Assembly: GCF_027924565.1 (NCBI RefSeq)
Contig: NZ_AP027041.1
Coordinates: 930,001 to 994,000, forward strand
Direction of reading: 5' to 3'
DNA: 64,000 bases
Origin: Lysobacter auxotrophicus
Lineage (GTDB): Bacteria > Pseudomonadota > Gammaproteobacteria > Xanthomonadales > Xanthomonadaceae
Shown piece after piece: positions 17,090-26,302 of this stretch (positions within the stretch are counted from its first letter, which is position 1; every line of letters starts with the position of its first letter). Below the pieces are notes generated by a model, which was not told the DNA's origin, searched no databases, and worked only from the letters and a program-made list of their open reading frames with translations. The position numbers and the translations under genes are program-made.

Positions 17090-17692
17090 ATGCTGCAGTC
17101 GCCCTTCGACGTGCTGGTGGACTACGAGCGCCGCAGCCTGGCGCACGTGGTCGGCCTGCCCGAACAGCTCGACGCGCCGGGCCTGTGGCGCGGCGTGGGC
17201 TATCGCATCGGCGCGCGCCGCCTCGCTTCGGGTTTCGGCGAAGTGCTGGAAATCCTGCCGCTGCCGCAGGTCACCCAGGTGCCGGGCGCACAGCCCTGGC
17301 TGCTGGGCCTGGCCAACGTGCGCGGCAACCTGCTCCCCATCGTCGACCTCAAGCAGTTCCTGGAAGGCGAGCGCACGGTCCTGCACGAGAGCCAGCGCAT
17401 CCTGCTCGTCCGCCAGCCCGGCGGCGACGTGGCGGTGCTGATCGACGAGCTCTACGGCCAGCGCAGCTTCCACGAGCAGCACCGCATCGAACTTTCGCCC
17501 GAGCAGGTCGACGACGAAGCCGTCGTCGCGCTGACCCAGGGCCGTTACGCCAACTTCGTCGAGCGCGGTTACCGGCTCGATGCACACACGTGGGGCATCT
17601 TCAGCCTGGACAGGCTGGCCCGCACGCCCGAATTCCGCCAGGCGGCATCCGACATGCCGCACCGCATCAGCAACGTTGAGGTTCAACCATGA
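17090..17692 (+). CDS. pilI: PilI, CheW-like adaptor
   Basis: A 200-residue CheW-domain protein that should couple the receptor PilJ to the kinase ChpA. The CheW core starts around residue 35 ([13 protein letters not shown]) and carries [18 protein letters not shown] at about 65-83, the family signature. The ATG at 17090 follows pilH by 11 bp and has GGGACG upstream. Its stop overlaps the pilJ start (ATGA at 17689), so the two are coupled translationally. Confidence 0.93.
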   Translation: MLQSPFDVLVDYERRSLAHVVGLPEQLDAPGLWRGVGYRIGARRLASGFGEVLEILPLPQVTQVPGAQPWLLGLANVRGNLLPIVDLKQFLEGERTVLHESQRILLVRQPGGDVAVLIDELYGQRSFHEQHRIELSPEQVDDEAVVALTQGRYANFVERGYRLDAHTWGIFSLDRLARTPEFRQAASDMPHRISNVEVQP

Positions 17693-19710
17693 GCACTGTT
17701 ATGGATAGCGCTGCCGGCAAGGGCCGCAATCTTGGCGTCAACACCTGGCTGATCGTGCTGGGCGTCTCGGTGCTCATCTTCGGCCTGAACACAGGCTACG
17801 CAACGTGGAAGGCCGCGCGACTGGGCGGTGCCAGCTCGTCGGCTTCGGACCTCCAGGTGAACTCGCAGAAGCTCGCCGTGCAGGGCCAGGAAGCCGTGAG
17901 CGGCGACGCCTCCGCGTTCGCCGCGTTCAAGGAAACGCGCTCGGCGATCGTGCAGGACGTCGAGCAGCTCAACGCCAACTTCGGCGGGACCGCGGGCGTG
18001 TCCGGCCCGATCCAGACCGTCACCAACACCTGGGCGCCGCTGGGCAAGAGCGCCGACCAGGTGGTCGCCTCCGAAAAGGCCGTGCTGGCGCTCGCCGGTA
18101 ACGCTGACAGCTTCTCCAGCCGCGTGCCGCAGCTGCAGGCGCGCCTGGACGAGCTGGTCCGCGCGATGTCGGCGTCCGGTTCGCCGTCCTCGCAGGTCTA
18201 CATCGCCCTTCGCCAGGTGGTGCTGTCGGGCAAGATGGCCGAGCGCATCACGCAGATCCGCGCCGGCGGCAGCGGCGCCGCGCTCGCCGGTGAAGCGCTG
18301 GGCCGCGACGCGGCGGTGTTCGGCAACGTGCTCACGGGCCTGCGCAAGGGCGACGCCGCGTTCGGCGTAACTCCGCTGGGCAACCAGAACGCGATCACCG
18401 CGCTCAGCCAGGCCGAGACGCTCTGGCAGGAAATGAAGAAGGACCTGGACGCGATCCTGTCCTCTTCGCAGAACCTGTTCGCCGCGCAGGCCGCGGCCGA
18501 GTCGATCACCGGCGGCTCCAACAAGCTGCTGACCGACAGCCAGGCGCTGTTCCGCGCCTTCACCTCGTTCGGTTCGGTGCGCAGCACCAACCCGATCGGC
18601 CACATCCTGGTGTCCATCGTCTCCGGCTTGATCGCGCTGTTCGCGATCGTCTTCCTGGTCGTGTCGCTGAACAGCCAGCAGAAGAAGCGCTACCTGACCA
18701 CGAAGGAACTCAACGACCGCAACCAGGAGGCGATCATGCGCCTGCTGGACGAAATGGGTTCGCTCGCAGAAGGCGACCTGACCGTGAAGGCGACCGTGAC
18801 CGAGGACATGACCGGCGCGATCGCGGACTCGATCAACTTCGCCGTCGAACAGCTGCGCAGCCTGGTGCAGACCATTACCGACACCTCGGTGCAGGTCGCC
18901 GCCAGCGCGCAGGAAACGCAGGCCACCGCCATGCACCTGGCCGAGGCCGCCGAACACCAGGCGCAGGAAATCAACTCCGCTTCCAGCCGTATCAGCGAAA
19001 TCGCGGCGTCGATCAACCAGGTGTCGCGCAACTCGGCCGAATCGGCGGACGTGGCGCAGCGCTCTGTGCAGATCGCGACCAAGGGCGCGGGCGTCGTGCG
19101 CCAGACGATCGCCGGCATGGACAGCATCCGCGACCAGATCCAGGAAACCTCGAAGCGAATCAAGCGACTGGGCGAGTCGTCGCAGGAAATCGGCTCGATC
19201 GTTGAACTGATCAACGACATCTCGGAACAGACGAACATCCTCGCGCTGAACGCCGCGATCCAGGCGGCCTCGGCGGGTGAAGCGGGCCGCGGCTTCGCGG
19301 TCGTGGCGGACGAAGTGCAGCGACTCGCAGAACGCGCATCGAACGCGACCAAGCGAATCGAAACGCTGGTGCAGACGATTCAGTCCGACACCAACGAAGC
19401 GGTGTCCTCGATGGAACAGACGACCTCGGAAGTGGTCGCCGGTGCGCGACTGGCCGAGGACGCGGGTACGGCGCTGGGCGAGATCGAAAAGGTGTCGTCC
19501 GACTTGTCCAACCTCATTCAGGGCATTTCCAGCGCGGCGCAGCAGCAGTCCAGCGCGGCATCGAACATCACCGCGACGATGAACACCATCCAGTCGATTA
19601 CGGCGCAGACCTCGCAGGGTGCGAACCAGACGGCCGCATCGATTGGAAACCTGGCGCAACTGGCCGCCGACCTGCGCCGCTCGGTCGCCGACTTCAAGCT
19701 GCCGGCCTGA
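17689..19710 (+). CDS. pilJ: PilJ, methyl-accepting chemotaxis receptor
   Basis: A 673-residue chemoreceptor for the Pil-Chp system in the inner membrane. TM1 is at about 20-40 ([19 protein letters not shown]), followed by a periplasmic helical sensor region with two PilJ-type repeats, TM2 at about 302-328 ([20 protein letters not shown]), a HAMP segment, and the cytoplasmic signalling hairpin. The tip contains [20 protein letters not shown] near 512-531, as in all MCPs. Length matches Pseudomonas PilJ (682 residues). The start overlaps the pilI stop. The ligand is unknown; in Pseudomonas it senses surface contact or pilus tension. Confidence 0.95.
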   Translation: MSTVMDSAAGKGRNLGVNTWLIVLGVSVLIFGLNTGYATWKAARLGGASSSASDLQVNSQKLAVQGQEAVSGDASAFAAFKETRSAIVQDVEQLNANFGGTAGVSGPIQTVTNTWAPLGKSADQVVASEKAVLALAGNADSFSSRVPQLQARLDELVRAMSASGSPSSQVYIALRQVVLSGKMAERITQIRAGGSGAALAGEALGRDAAVFGNVLTGLRKGDAAFGVTPLGNQNAITALSQAETLWQEMKKDLDAILSSSQNLFAAQAAAESITGGSNKLLTDSQALFRAFTSFGSVRSTNPIGHILVSIVSGLIALFAIVFLVVSLNSQQKKRYLTTKELNDRNQEAIMRLLDEMGSLAEGDLTVKATVTEDMTGAIADSINFAVEQLRSLVQTITDTSVQVAASAQETQATAMHLAEAAEHQAQEINSASSRISEIAASINQVSRNSAESADVAQRSVQIATKGAGVVRQTIAGMDSIRDQIQETSKRIKRLGESSQEIGSIVELINDISEQTNILALNAAIQAASAGEAGRGFAVVADEVQRLAERASNATKRIETLVQTIQSDTNEAVSSMEQTTSEVVAGARLAEDAGTALGEIEKVSSDLSNLIQGISSAAQQQSSAASNITATMNTIQSITAQTSQGANQTAASIGNLAQLAADLRRSVADFKLPA

Positions 19711-19789
19711 GCAGGGACGCAGGGTCCATGAAAATGTTGATCACCGGCCACCGTAAGCGGGGCCGCCTCGCCCTCATGGGGGCCGGACG

Positions 19790-22700
19790 ATGACCGTCAT
19801 GCGTGAGGCCATCGACACGACCACGCTGGGCTGGATCAAGCCCGAGCTGGACGAGACCCTGCGCCTGGCCCAGCAGGAGATCGAGGCGTACGCCGAGAAT
19901 CCGGCCGACGCCAGCCGCATGCGCCTGTGCGCCGAACAGCTGCACCAGGTGCACGGCACGCTGCGCATGGTCGAGCTGTACGCGCCGGCGATGGTCGCCG
20001 AGGAAATGGAGCGCCTGGCGCTGGCGCTGCAGCAGGGCAAGGTCGCCGATCGCGACGAAGCCTGCGCGGCGCTGATGCGCGGCGTCGTCCTGCTGCCCGA
20101 TTACCTGGAACGCCTGCAGGGCGGCCATCGCGACATTCCGATCGTGCTGCTGCCGCTGCTCAACGAACTGCGCGCCACGCGCGGCGAGGCGGGCCTCAAC
20201 GAAAGCGTGTTGTTCGCGCCGGACCTCGACCGTCCGCTGCCGGCCAACCTGCCCAGCGCGGTGCCCGTGGCCGCGCCGACGCGCGGCGCGACGTCGCCGC
20301 ACCTGGCCGCCCTGCGCGACGCGCTGGCGAACTGGCCGGAAGAAGGCAATCCGGCGCAGCCCGAAAAACTCTCCAGCGCGATCGACGGCCTGCTCGGCGA
20401 AGTCGTGCTCGAACCCGTGCGCCGCATGCTCTGGGTCGCATCGTCCGTTGCTGGCGCCCTGCGCGACGGCGCGCTGCCGGCCACGCGCGCGCTGCGCCAG
20501 GCCTTCGGTGGCGTCGAGCGCGAAGCGCGCCTGATGCTCGCCGACGACGGTTTCGGCGCGCACCGCTCCGAACCGGCCGCCGAACCGACCCGCCAGCTGC
20601 TCTACCACGTCGCCCACAGCGATGGCCGCCATCCGGCGCTGGACGACCTGCGCCACACCTTCGAACTCGCCGCGCACCTGCCCAGCGAGTCCGAACTCGA
20701 ACACGCCCGCGGCTCGTTGTCCGGTCGCAACCGCGCGCTGCTGGACACCGTCGCCGCGGCGATCAAGGAAGACCTGCTGCGCGTCAAGGACGCGCTCGAC
20801 CTGCACCTGCGCACCGGCCAGACCGACGTCGCCGAACTCAAGCCGCAGGTGGAAGCGCTTGGTCGCGTCAGCGACACGCTCGGCATGATGGGCCTGGGCG
20901 TCGCCCGCACTGTCGTGTTGCAGCAGCGCGACGCGATGCACGAGATCGTCTCCGGCAAGCGTCCGGCCGACGAAGGCGCGCTGCTCGATGTCGCCGGCGC
21001 GCTGCTCTACGTCGACGCGTCGCTGGACGACCAGGTCTCGCGCCTGGGCCTGCCCGACGCCGGCGCCGAAGACGACCTGCTCGCCGGCGAGGCGCGCAAG
21101 GTGCTCGACGTGCTCGTGCGCGAGGCCATCGCCAACTTCGGCGATGCGCGCCAGGCATTCGTCGCGTTCGTGGAAACCAACTGGGACCACGCCGAACTGG
21201 CCGAAGTCCCGCGCGTGCTGGACGAAGTCGCCGGCGCGCTGCGCATGCTCGAACTGCCGCAGCCGGCCGATTACCTCACCGGCGTGAAGCGCTACACCGA
21301 GGTCGAGCTGATCGGCCGCAAGCGCGTGCCCAACGGCCAGCAGCTGGACACGCTCGCCGACGCGCTCGCCAGCCTGGAGTACTACCTCGAAGCGCTGCGC
21401 GAGCAGCGCCCGAACCGCAACCACATCCTCGACATCACGCGCCAGAGCCTGGAAACGCTGCGCTACTGGCCGCTGCCGGAATTCGACATCGCCGCGACGA
21501 TGGCGCCGTCCTCGCCGATCAGCCGCGAAGACCTGGCGCGCGTTCCGGATTTCGAACTCACCGACGAGATCACGCTCGGCACGCCGACCGCACCGGCGTT
21601 CGACGCCAACGCACTGGCGCCGTCGCCGACGCTGGCCGCCGAAGTCCCGGTCGCGCAGGTCGCCGCATCCGCGCCGGCCGCGCCGACGCCTGCGCCCGTC
21701 GCGAGCACGCCGCAGCAGATCGCCGCGGGCGGTTTCGAACACAGCGACGACATCGACGACGAGATCCGCGAGGTCTTCCTCGAAGAGCTCGACGAGGAAA
21801 TCCGTCACCTCGGCGACCTGCTGCCGGAATGGCACGCGCTGCCGGAAGACAGCGAGCGCCTGCGTCCGATCCGTCGCGTGTTCCACACGCTGAAGGGTTC
21901 GGGCCGCCTCGTCGGCGCGAAGACGCTGGGCGAGTTCAGCTGGAAGATCGAAAACCTGCTCAACCGCGTGCTCGACGGCACCCGCCCGGCGAGCCCGGCG
22001 GTGATCGGACTGGTCGGCCACGCCTATGCCACGCTGCCGCAGCTGCACGCCGCGCTGCGCAACGAAGGCGCCATCACGGCCGACCTGTCGGCGATGGAAT
22101 CCCACGCCGATCGCCTCGCCGAAGGCGACGAAACCGTCTACACGCCCGCGCCGCCGAAGGTGGAAGCGGTCGTCGAGCCGGTGGTGGAAGCGATCGAGCC
22201 GGTCGTCGAACCGGTGTTCGAGCCGCTGGCCGAAGAGATCACGCTGGAAGCCGTCAGCTTCGACGGCCTGGACGGCGGCACGATCGAAGTCGAGGAAATC
22301 AGCTTCGACGACATCGCCGAGCCGGAACTGGCGGCCGAGATCGCACCCGTGCTGGAGCCCGAACCGGGCGTGCCGGCGTCGGTCGATTCGGTGCTGCTGG
22401 AAATCCTCGACGCCGAAGTCAGCGGCCACCTCGCGACGATCGAGCAGTGGCTCGCCGCCGCGCAGCCGCGCCCGGCCGACGACGGCCTGCAGCGCGCGTT
22501 CCACACGCTCAACGGCGCCTTCGCGATGACCGAAGTGCCGGTGATCACCGAGATCACCGGTCCGACCGAGGTGTACGTCAAGCGCCTGCTGGCCTCGGGC
22601 CAGCCCGCCAGCGCCGAAGGCGTGGCCGCGATGGGCGAGGTCGCCGACGCGATCCGCCGCACGCTGGCGACGCTGAAGACGCCGGCGCCGCGCATCCCGA

Positions 22701-25700
22701 CCTTCGCCGGCCTTGCCGAGCGCATGCGCGCGCTGCGCGACAGCCTGCCGGACGCGCGCCAGCCGATGCCGCACGAGCCGGTCGAGCCCGCGTTCACCGC
22801 GATCGACCTGAGCGAGTTCACCGATCTGGCCGCCAACGTCGGCCCGGATTACCTGTCCGAGCCGGACCACGCGCAGCGCATCGAGGCCGAGTTGGCCGAA
22901 GCGCGCCGCATCGAGGCCGAACGCGAGGCGATCGAACGCGCCAACGCCGAGCGCATCGAAGTCGAACGCCTGGAAGCGGAACGTTTCGCGCTGGAAGAAC
23001 AGCAGCGCGAAGCCGAGCGCATGGCGCTGCTCAAGCGCGAGGAAGACGCGCGCGCCGAAGCGGAACGTCGCGAAGCCGAACTGCTGGCCGCCGAAGCCGC
23101 CGAAGCCGAACGCATCGCCGCCGAACAGGCTGCGGCCGCACAGGCCGAGATCGAACGCGCCGCCGCGGAAGAAGCCGCGCGCATCGAAGCGGAGCACGTT
23201 GCTGCCGAACAGGCCGCCGCCGAAGCCGCCGCGCGCGTGGAAGCCGAACGTGCGCAGGCCGAGCGTCTTGCCGCCGAGCAGGCGGAAGCCGAACGCATCG
23301 CGGCAGAGCAGGCCGACGCCGAACGCCTCGCGGCGGAGCAGGCCGAAGCGGAACGTGCTGCGGAAGGCCGCGCCGCCGAAGAGCGCGCCGAGCGCCTGGC
23401 GGCCGAGACCGCGCACCAGGCTGCCGTGGAAGCCGCCATGGCCGAGCGCCAGGCTGCCGCGGCGCTGGCCGAACAGCAGCGCATCGAAGCGGAGTTGCTC
23501 GAAGCCGAACGCATCTCCACCGAGCGCTTGGAAGCCGAGCGCCTGGAAGCGGCGCGCATCGCCGACGAGGAAGCCGAGTACGCGCGCCTGGAAGCCGAGT
23601 ACGCCGAGGCCGAACGCATCACGCGCGAACAGCACGCCGCCGTGGAAGCGGCCTCGCTGGAAACCGCCTCGCTGGAAGCCAGCGCCGTCGGTCACGCCTT
23701 CGTCGACGCGCCCGCCATCGGCGATCTGCGCGACGAGCTGCCGGAAGTGGAGGAGTTCGCGCAGGACGCCTTCGCGCTGGCGCCCGCCGACGAGCCGGCG
23801 CACGACTTCGCGTCCGTGCCGTCCATCGAGGCGCAGGAACCGGCCGTGGCCGCGCTCATCGCCCAGGCGCTGGCCGGCGCCGACGATCCGGACGAAGCGC
23901 TGGACCTGAGCGAACTGGATCCGGAGCTGGTCGACATCTTCGTCGAGGAAGCCAGCGACCTGCTCGATCATTCCGACGGCCTGCTCGCGCAACTGCGCGA
24001 AGCGCCGACGGAACGCGAAACGCTGGTCGGCATGCAGCGCGACCTGCACACCATCAAGGGTGGCGCGCGCATGGCCGGCATCATGGCCGTGGGCGAACTC
24101 GGCCACGCCATGGAATCGCTGCTCGAAGGCGTGGTGGAAAACCGCTGCGAACTCGGCCGCGACGGCGTGCCGCTGCTCGAGCGCGGTTTCGACCGCCTCC
24201 ACGCGATGGTCACCCGCGTCGGCGAACGCCGCGCGGTCGCCATGCCGGAAGCGCTCATCGCCGAATTCGACGCGCGTTCGCGCGGCGAGACGACGCTGGG
24301 CGACCTGGCTGCCGCCGCACAGGCCGCCAGGCCTGTCGCGCCGGCCAAGCCCGCGGCCCCGGTCGTTGCAACGCCCGTCGTCGCGCACGAGGAAACGCCG
24401 CACGTCGAGCTCAAGCCGCTGTCCGCGCCGATCAGCGACCAGCCGCTGACCGACGACGACGACATCGGCGTGCGCGCGCCGCAGGAACAGGTGCGCATCC
24501 GCGCCGACCTGCTCGACCGCCTCGTCAATTACGCCGGTGAAGTCGCGATCTACCGCGCGCGCCTGGAACAGCAGCTGGGCGCGTTCCGCGGCGCCATCGC
24601 CGAAATGGCGGCGACGAACACGCGTATGCGCGACCAGCTGCGTCGCCTGGAAATCGAAACCGAAGCGCAGATCGTGGCGCGCTACCAGCGCGAAGGCGAC
24701 GACGGCGAGCAGGCCTTCGATCCGCTGGAACTGGACCGCTTCTCCACGCTCCAGCAGCTTTCGCGCGCACTCGCCGAATCGGCGGCCGACCAGGTCAGCC
24801 TACAGACCACGCTCGACGACCTGACGCGCCAGTACGAAACGCTGCTGCTGCAACAGTCGCGCGTGAGCTCGGAGCTGCAGGAAGGCCTCATGCGCACGCG
24901 CATGGTGCCGTTCGACGGCCTGCTGCCACGCCTGCGCCGCGTCGTGCGCCAGGCCTCGGGCGAACTGGGCAAGCACGTCGCGCTCAAGCTCGACGGCACG
25001 CAGGGCGAACTCGACCGCAACGTGCTCGAGCGCATGACCGCGCCGCTGGAGCACATGCTCCGCAACGCCGTCGCGCATGGTCTTGAAACGCCGGACAAGC
25101 GCAAGCAGGCCGGCAAGCCGGACGAAGGCACGATCCGCATCGCGGTGCGCCGCGAAGGTTCGGAAGTCGTGCTGGAAGTCGGCGACGACGGCGCCGGCCT
25201 CAACCGCGAGGCGATCCTGCGTCGCGGCCTCGAGCGCGGGCTGGTGCCGGAAGGCGCCACGCTGTCCGATGCCGCGATCGACGCGCTCATCCTGGAACCG
25301 GGCTTCTCCACCGCCGAATCGGTCAGCCGCCTGGCCGGCCGCGGCGTGGGCATGGACGTGGTCGCCAGCGAAGTCCGCCAGCTCGGCGGCACGCTCGACA
25401 TCGCCTCCAGGCCGGGCAAGGGCGTCACCTTCACGCTGCGCCTGCCGCAGACGCTGGCGGTCACGCAGGCCGTGTTCGTGCGCATCGGCGAGACGACCTT
25501 CGCCGTGCCGATCGCCTCGGTGCGCGGCGTGGGCCGCATCGCCCGGGACCGCCTGGACATGGTCGACGCGACCTACCGCTACGGCGGCGAGGACTACGCG
25601 GTGCACGACCTGGGCACGCTGGTCGGCCATGGCACCGCCAAGGCCGAAGGCGCGCTGCAGATGCCGCTGCTGCTGATCCGCTCGGGCGACCTGCGCGCCG

Positions 25701-26302
25701 CGGTGTGCGTCGACCAGGTGGTCGGCAACCGCGAAATCGTGGTGAAGCCGGTCGGTCCGCAGGTCGCTTCGGTGCCGGGCATCTTCGGCGCGACCATCAT
25801 GGGCGACGGCCGCGTGGTCGTGATCCTCGACGTCGCACCGCTCGTGCGTCGCCAGGCGCTGCTGCCGCGCGACCACGTCGTCGCACCGGTCGCGCCGGTC
25901 GAAACGCGCCGCGTCCCGCTGGTCATGGTCGTCGACGACTCGGTCACCATGCGCAAGGTCACCGGCCGCGTGCTGGAGCGCCACAACTTCGAGGTGCTCA
26001 CCGCGAAGGACGGCGTGGATGCGCTGGAGCGCATGGTCGAGCGCGTGCCCGACCTGATGCTGCTGGACATCGAAATGCCGCGCATGGACGGCTACGAACT
26101 CGCCACCGCGATGAAGGGCGACGCGCGCCTGCGCGGCGTGCCGATCGTGATGATCACCTCGCGTACCGGCGACAAGCATCGCCAGCGCGCGTTCGAGATC
26201 GGCGTGGAGCGCTACCTGGGCAAGCCGTACCAGGAGCCGGAGCTGATGCGCAACGTGTACGACCTGCTCGGCATCGACGCGGGGGCCACGCGGAATGAGT
26301 GA
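19790..26302 (+). CDS. chpA: ChpA, multidomain hybrid CheA-type histidine kinase
   Basis: A 2170-residue kinase of the Pil-Chp system. A FimL-like N-terminus has a degenerate His site (VHGTL, near 54). Clear phosphotransfer His residues lie in HTLKGSGR (about 699) and HTIKGGAR (about 1420); HTLNGAFA (about 905) is a divergent one. An Ala/Glu/Arg-rich predicted coiled coil spans about 1024-1300. Then come the dimerisation helices (about 1570-1690), the HATPase with HMLRNAVAHG, GDDGAG and GRGVGMDVV, a CheW domain (about 1890-2030) and a receiver (about 2045-2160, acceptor Asp about 2093 in LLDIEMPRMDGYE). ATG at 19790 or 19799. The stop overlaps the next start. Confidence 0.95.
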   Translation: MTVMREAIDTTTLGWIKPELDETLRLAQQEIEAYAENPADASRMRLCAEQLHQVHGTLRMVELYAPAMVAEEMERLALALQQGKVADRDEACAALMRGVVLLPDYLERLQGGHRDIPIVLLPLLNELRATRGEAGLNESVLFAPDLDRPLPANLPSAVPVAAPTRGATSPHLAALRDALANWPEEGNPAQPEKLSSAIDGLLGEVVLEPVRRMLWVASSVAGALRDGALPATRALRQAFGGVEREARLMLADDGFGAHRSEPAAEPTRQLLYHVAHSDGRHPALDDLRHTFELAAHLPSESELEHARGSLSGRNRALLDTVAAAIKEDLLRVKDALDLHLRTGQTDVAELKPQVEALGRVSDTLGMMGLGVARTVVLQQRDAMHEIVSGKRPADEGALLDVAGALLYVDASLDDQVSRLGLPDAGAEDDLLAGEARKVLDVLVREAIANFGDARQAFVAFVETNWDHAELAEVPRVLDEVAGALRMLELPQPADYLTGVKRYTEVELIGRKRVPNGQQLDTLADALASLEYYLEALREQRPNRNHILDITRQSLETLRYWPLPEFDIAATMAPSSPISREDLARVPDFELTDEITLGTPTAPAFDANALAPSPTLAAEVPVAQVAASAPAAPTPAPVASTPQQIAAGGFEHSDDIDDEIREVFLEELDEEIRHLGDLLPEWHALPEDSERLRPIRRVFHTLKGSGRLVGAKTLGEFSWKIENLLNRVLDGTRPASPAVIGLVGHAYATLPQLHAALRNEGAITADLSAMESHADRLAEGDETVYTPAPPKVEAVVEPVVEAIEPVVEPVFEPLAEEITLEAVSFDGLDGGTIEVEEISFDDIAEPELAAEIAPVLEPEPGVPASVDSVLLEILDAEVSGHLATIEQWLAAAQPRPADDGLQRAFHTLNGAFAMTEVPVITEITGPTEVYVKRLLASGQPASAEGVAAMGEVADAIRRTLATLKTPAPRIPTFAGLAERMRALRDSLPDARQPMPHEPVEPAFTAIDLSEFTDLAANVGPDYLSEPDHAQRIEAELAEARRIEAEREAIERANAERIEVERLEAERFALEEQQREAERMALLKREEDARAEAERREAELLAAEAAEAERIAAEQAAAAQAEIERAAAEEAARIEAEHVAAEQAAAEAAARVEAERAQAERLAAEQAEAERIAAEQADAERLAAEQAEAERAAEGRAAEERAERLAAETAHQAAVEAAMAERQAAAALAEQQRIEAELLEAERISTERLEAERLEAARIADEEAEYARLEAEYAEAERITREQHAAVEAASLETASLEASAVGHAFVDAPAIGDLRDELPEVEEFAQDAFALAPADEPAHDFASVPSIEAQEPAVAALIAQALAGADDPDEALDLSELDPELVDIFVEEASDLLDHSDGLLAQLREAPTERETLVGMQRDLHTIKGGARMAGIMAVGELGHAMESLLEGVVENRCELGRDGVPLLERGFDRLHAMVTRVGERRAVAMPEALIAEFDARSRGETTLGDLAAAAQAARPVAPAKPAAPVVATPVVAHEETPHVELKPLSAPISDQPLTDDDDIGVRAPQEQVRIRADLLDRLVNYAGEVAIYRARLEQQLGAFRGAIAEMAATNTRMRDQLRRLEIETEAQIVARYQREGDDGEQAFDPLELDRFSTLQQLSRALAESAADQVSLQTTLDDLTRQYETLLLQQSRVSSELQEGLMRTRMVPFDGLLPRLRRVVRQASGELGKHVALKLDGTQGELDRNVLERMTAPLEHMLRNAVAHGLETPDKRKQAGKPDEGTIRIAVRREGSEVVLEVGDDGAGLNREAILRRGLERGLVPEGATLSDAAIDALILEPGFSTAESVSRLAGRGVGMDVVASEVRQLGGTLDIASRPGKGVTFTLRLPQTLAVTQAVFVRIGETTFAVPIASVRGVGRIARDRLDMVDATYRYGGEDYAVHDLGTLVGHGTAKAEGALQMPLLLIRSGDLRAAVCVDQVVGNREIVVKPVGPQVASVPGIFGATIMGDGRVVVILDVAPLVRRQALLPRDHVVAPVAPVETRRVPLVMVVDDSVTMRKVTGRVLERHNFEVLTAKDGVDALERMVERVPDLMLLDIEMPRMDGYELATAMKGDARLRGVPIVMITSRTGDKHRQRAFEIGVERYLGKPYQEPELMRNVYDLLGIDAGATRNE

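Noticed and set aside
19694-24403. A 1569-codon open frame antisense to chpA
   Set aside because: A frame shadow of the Ala/Glu/Arg-rich GC-biased chpA; it is rich in His/Arg/Gly/Leu and has no domain or signal.
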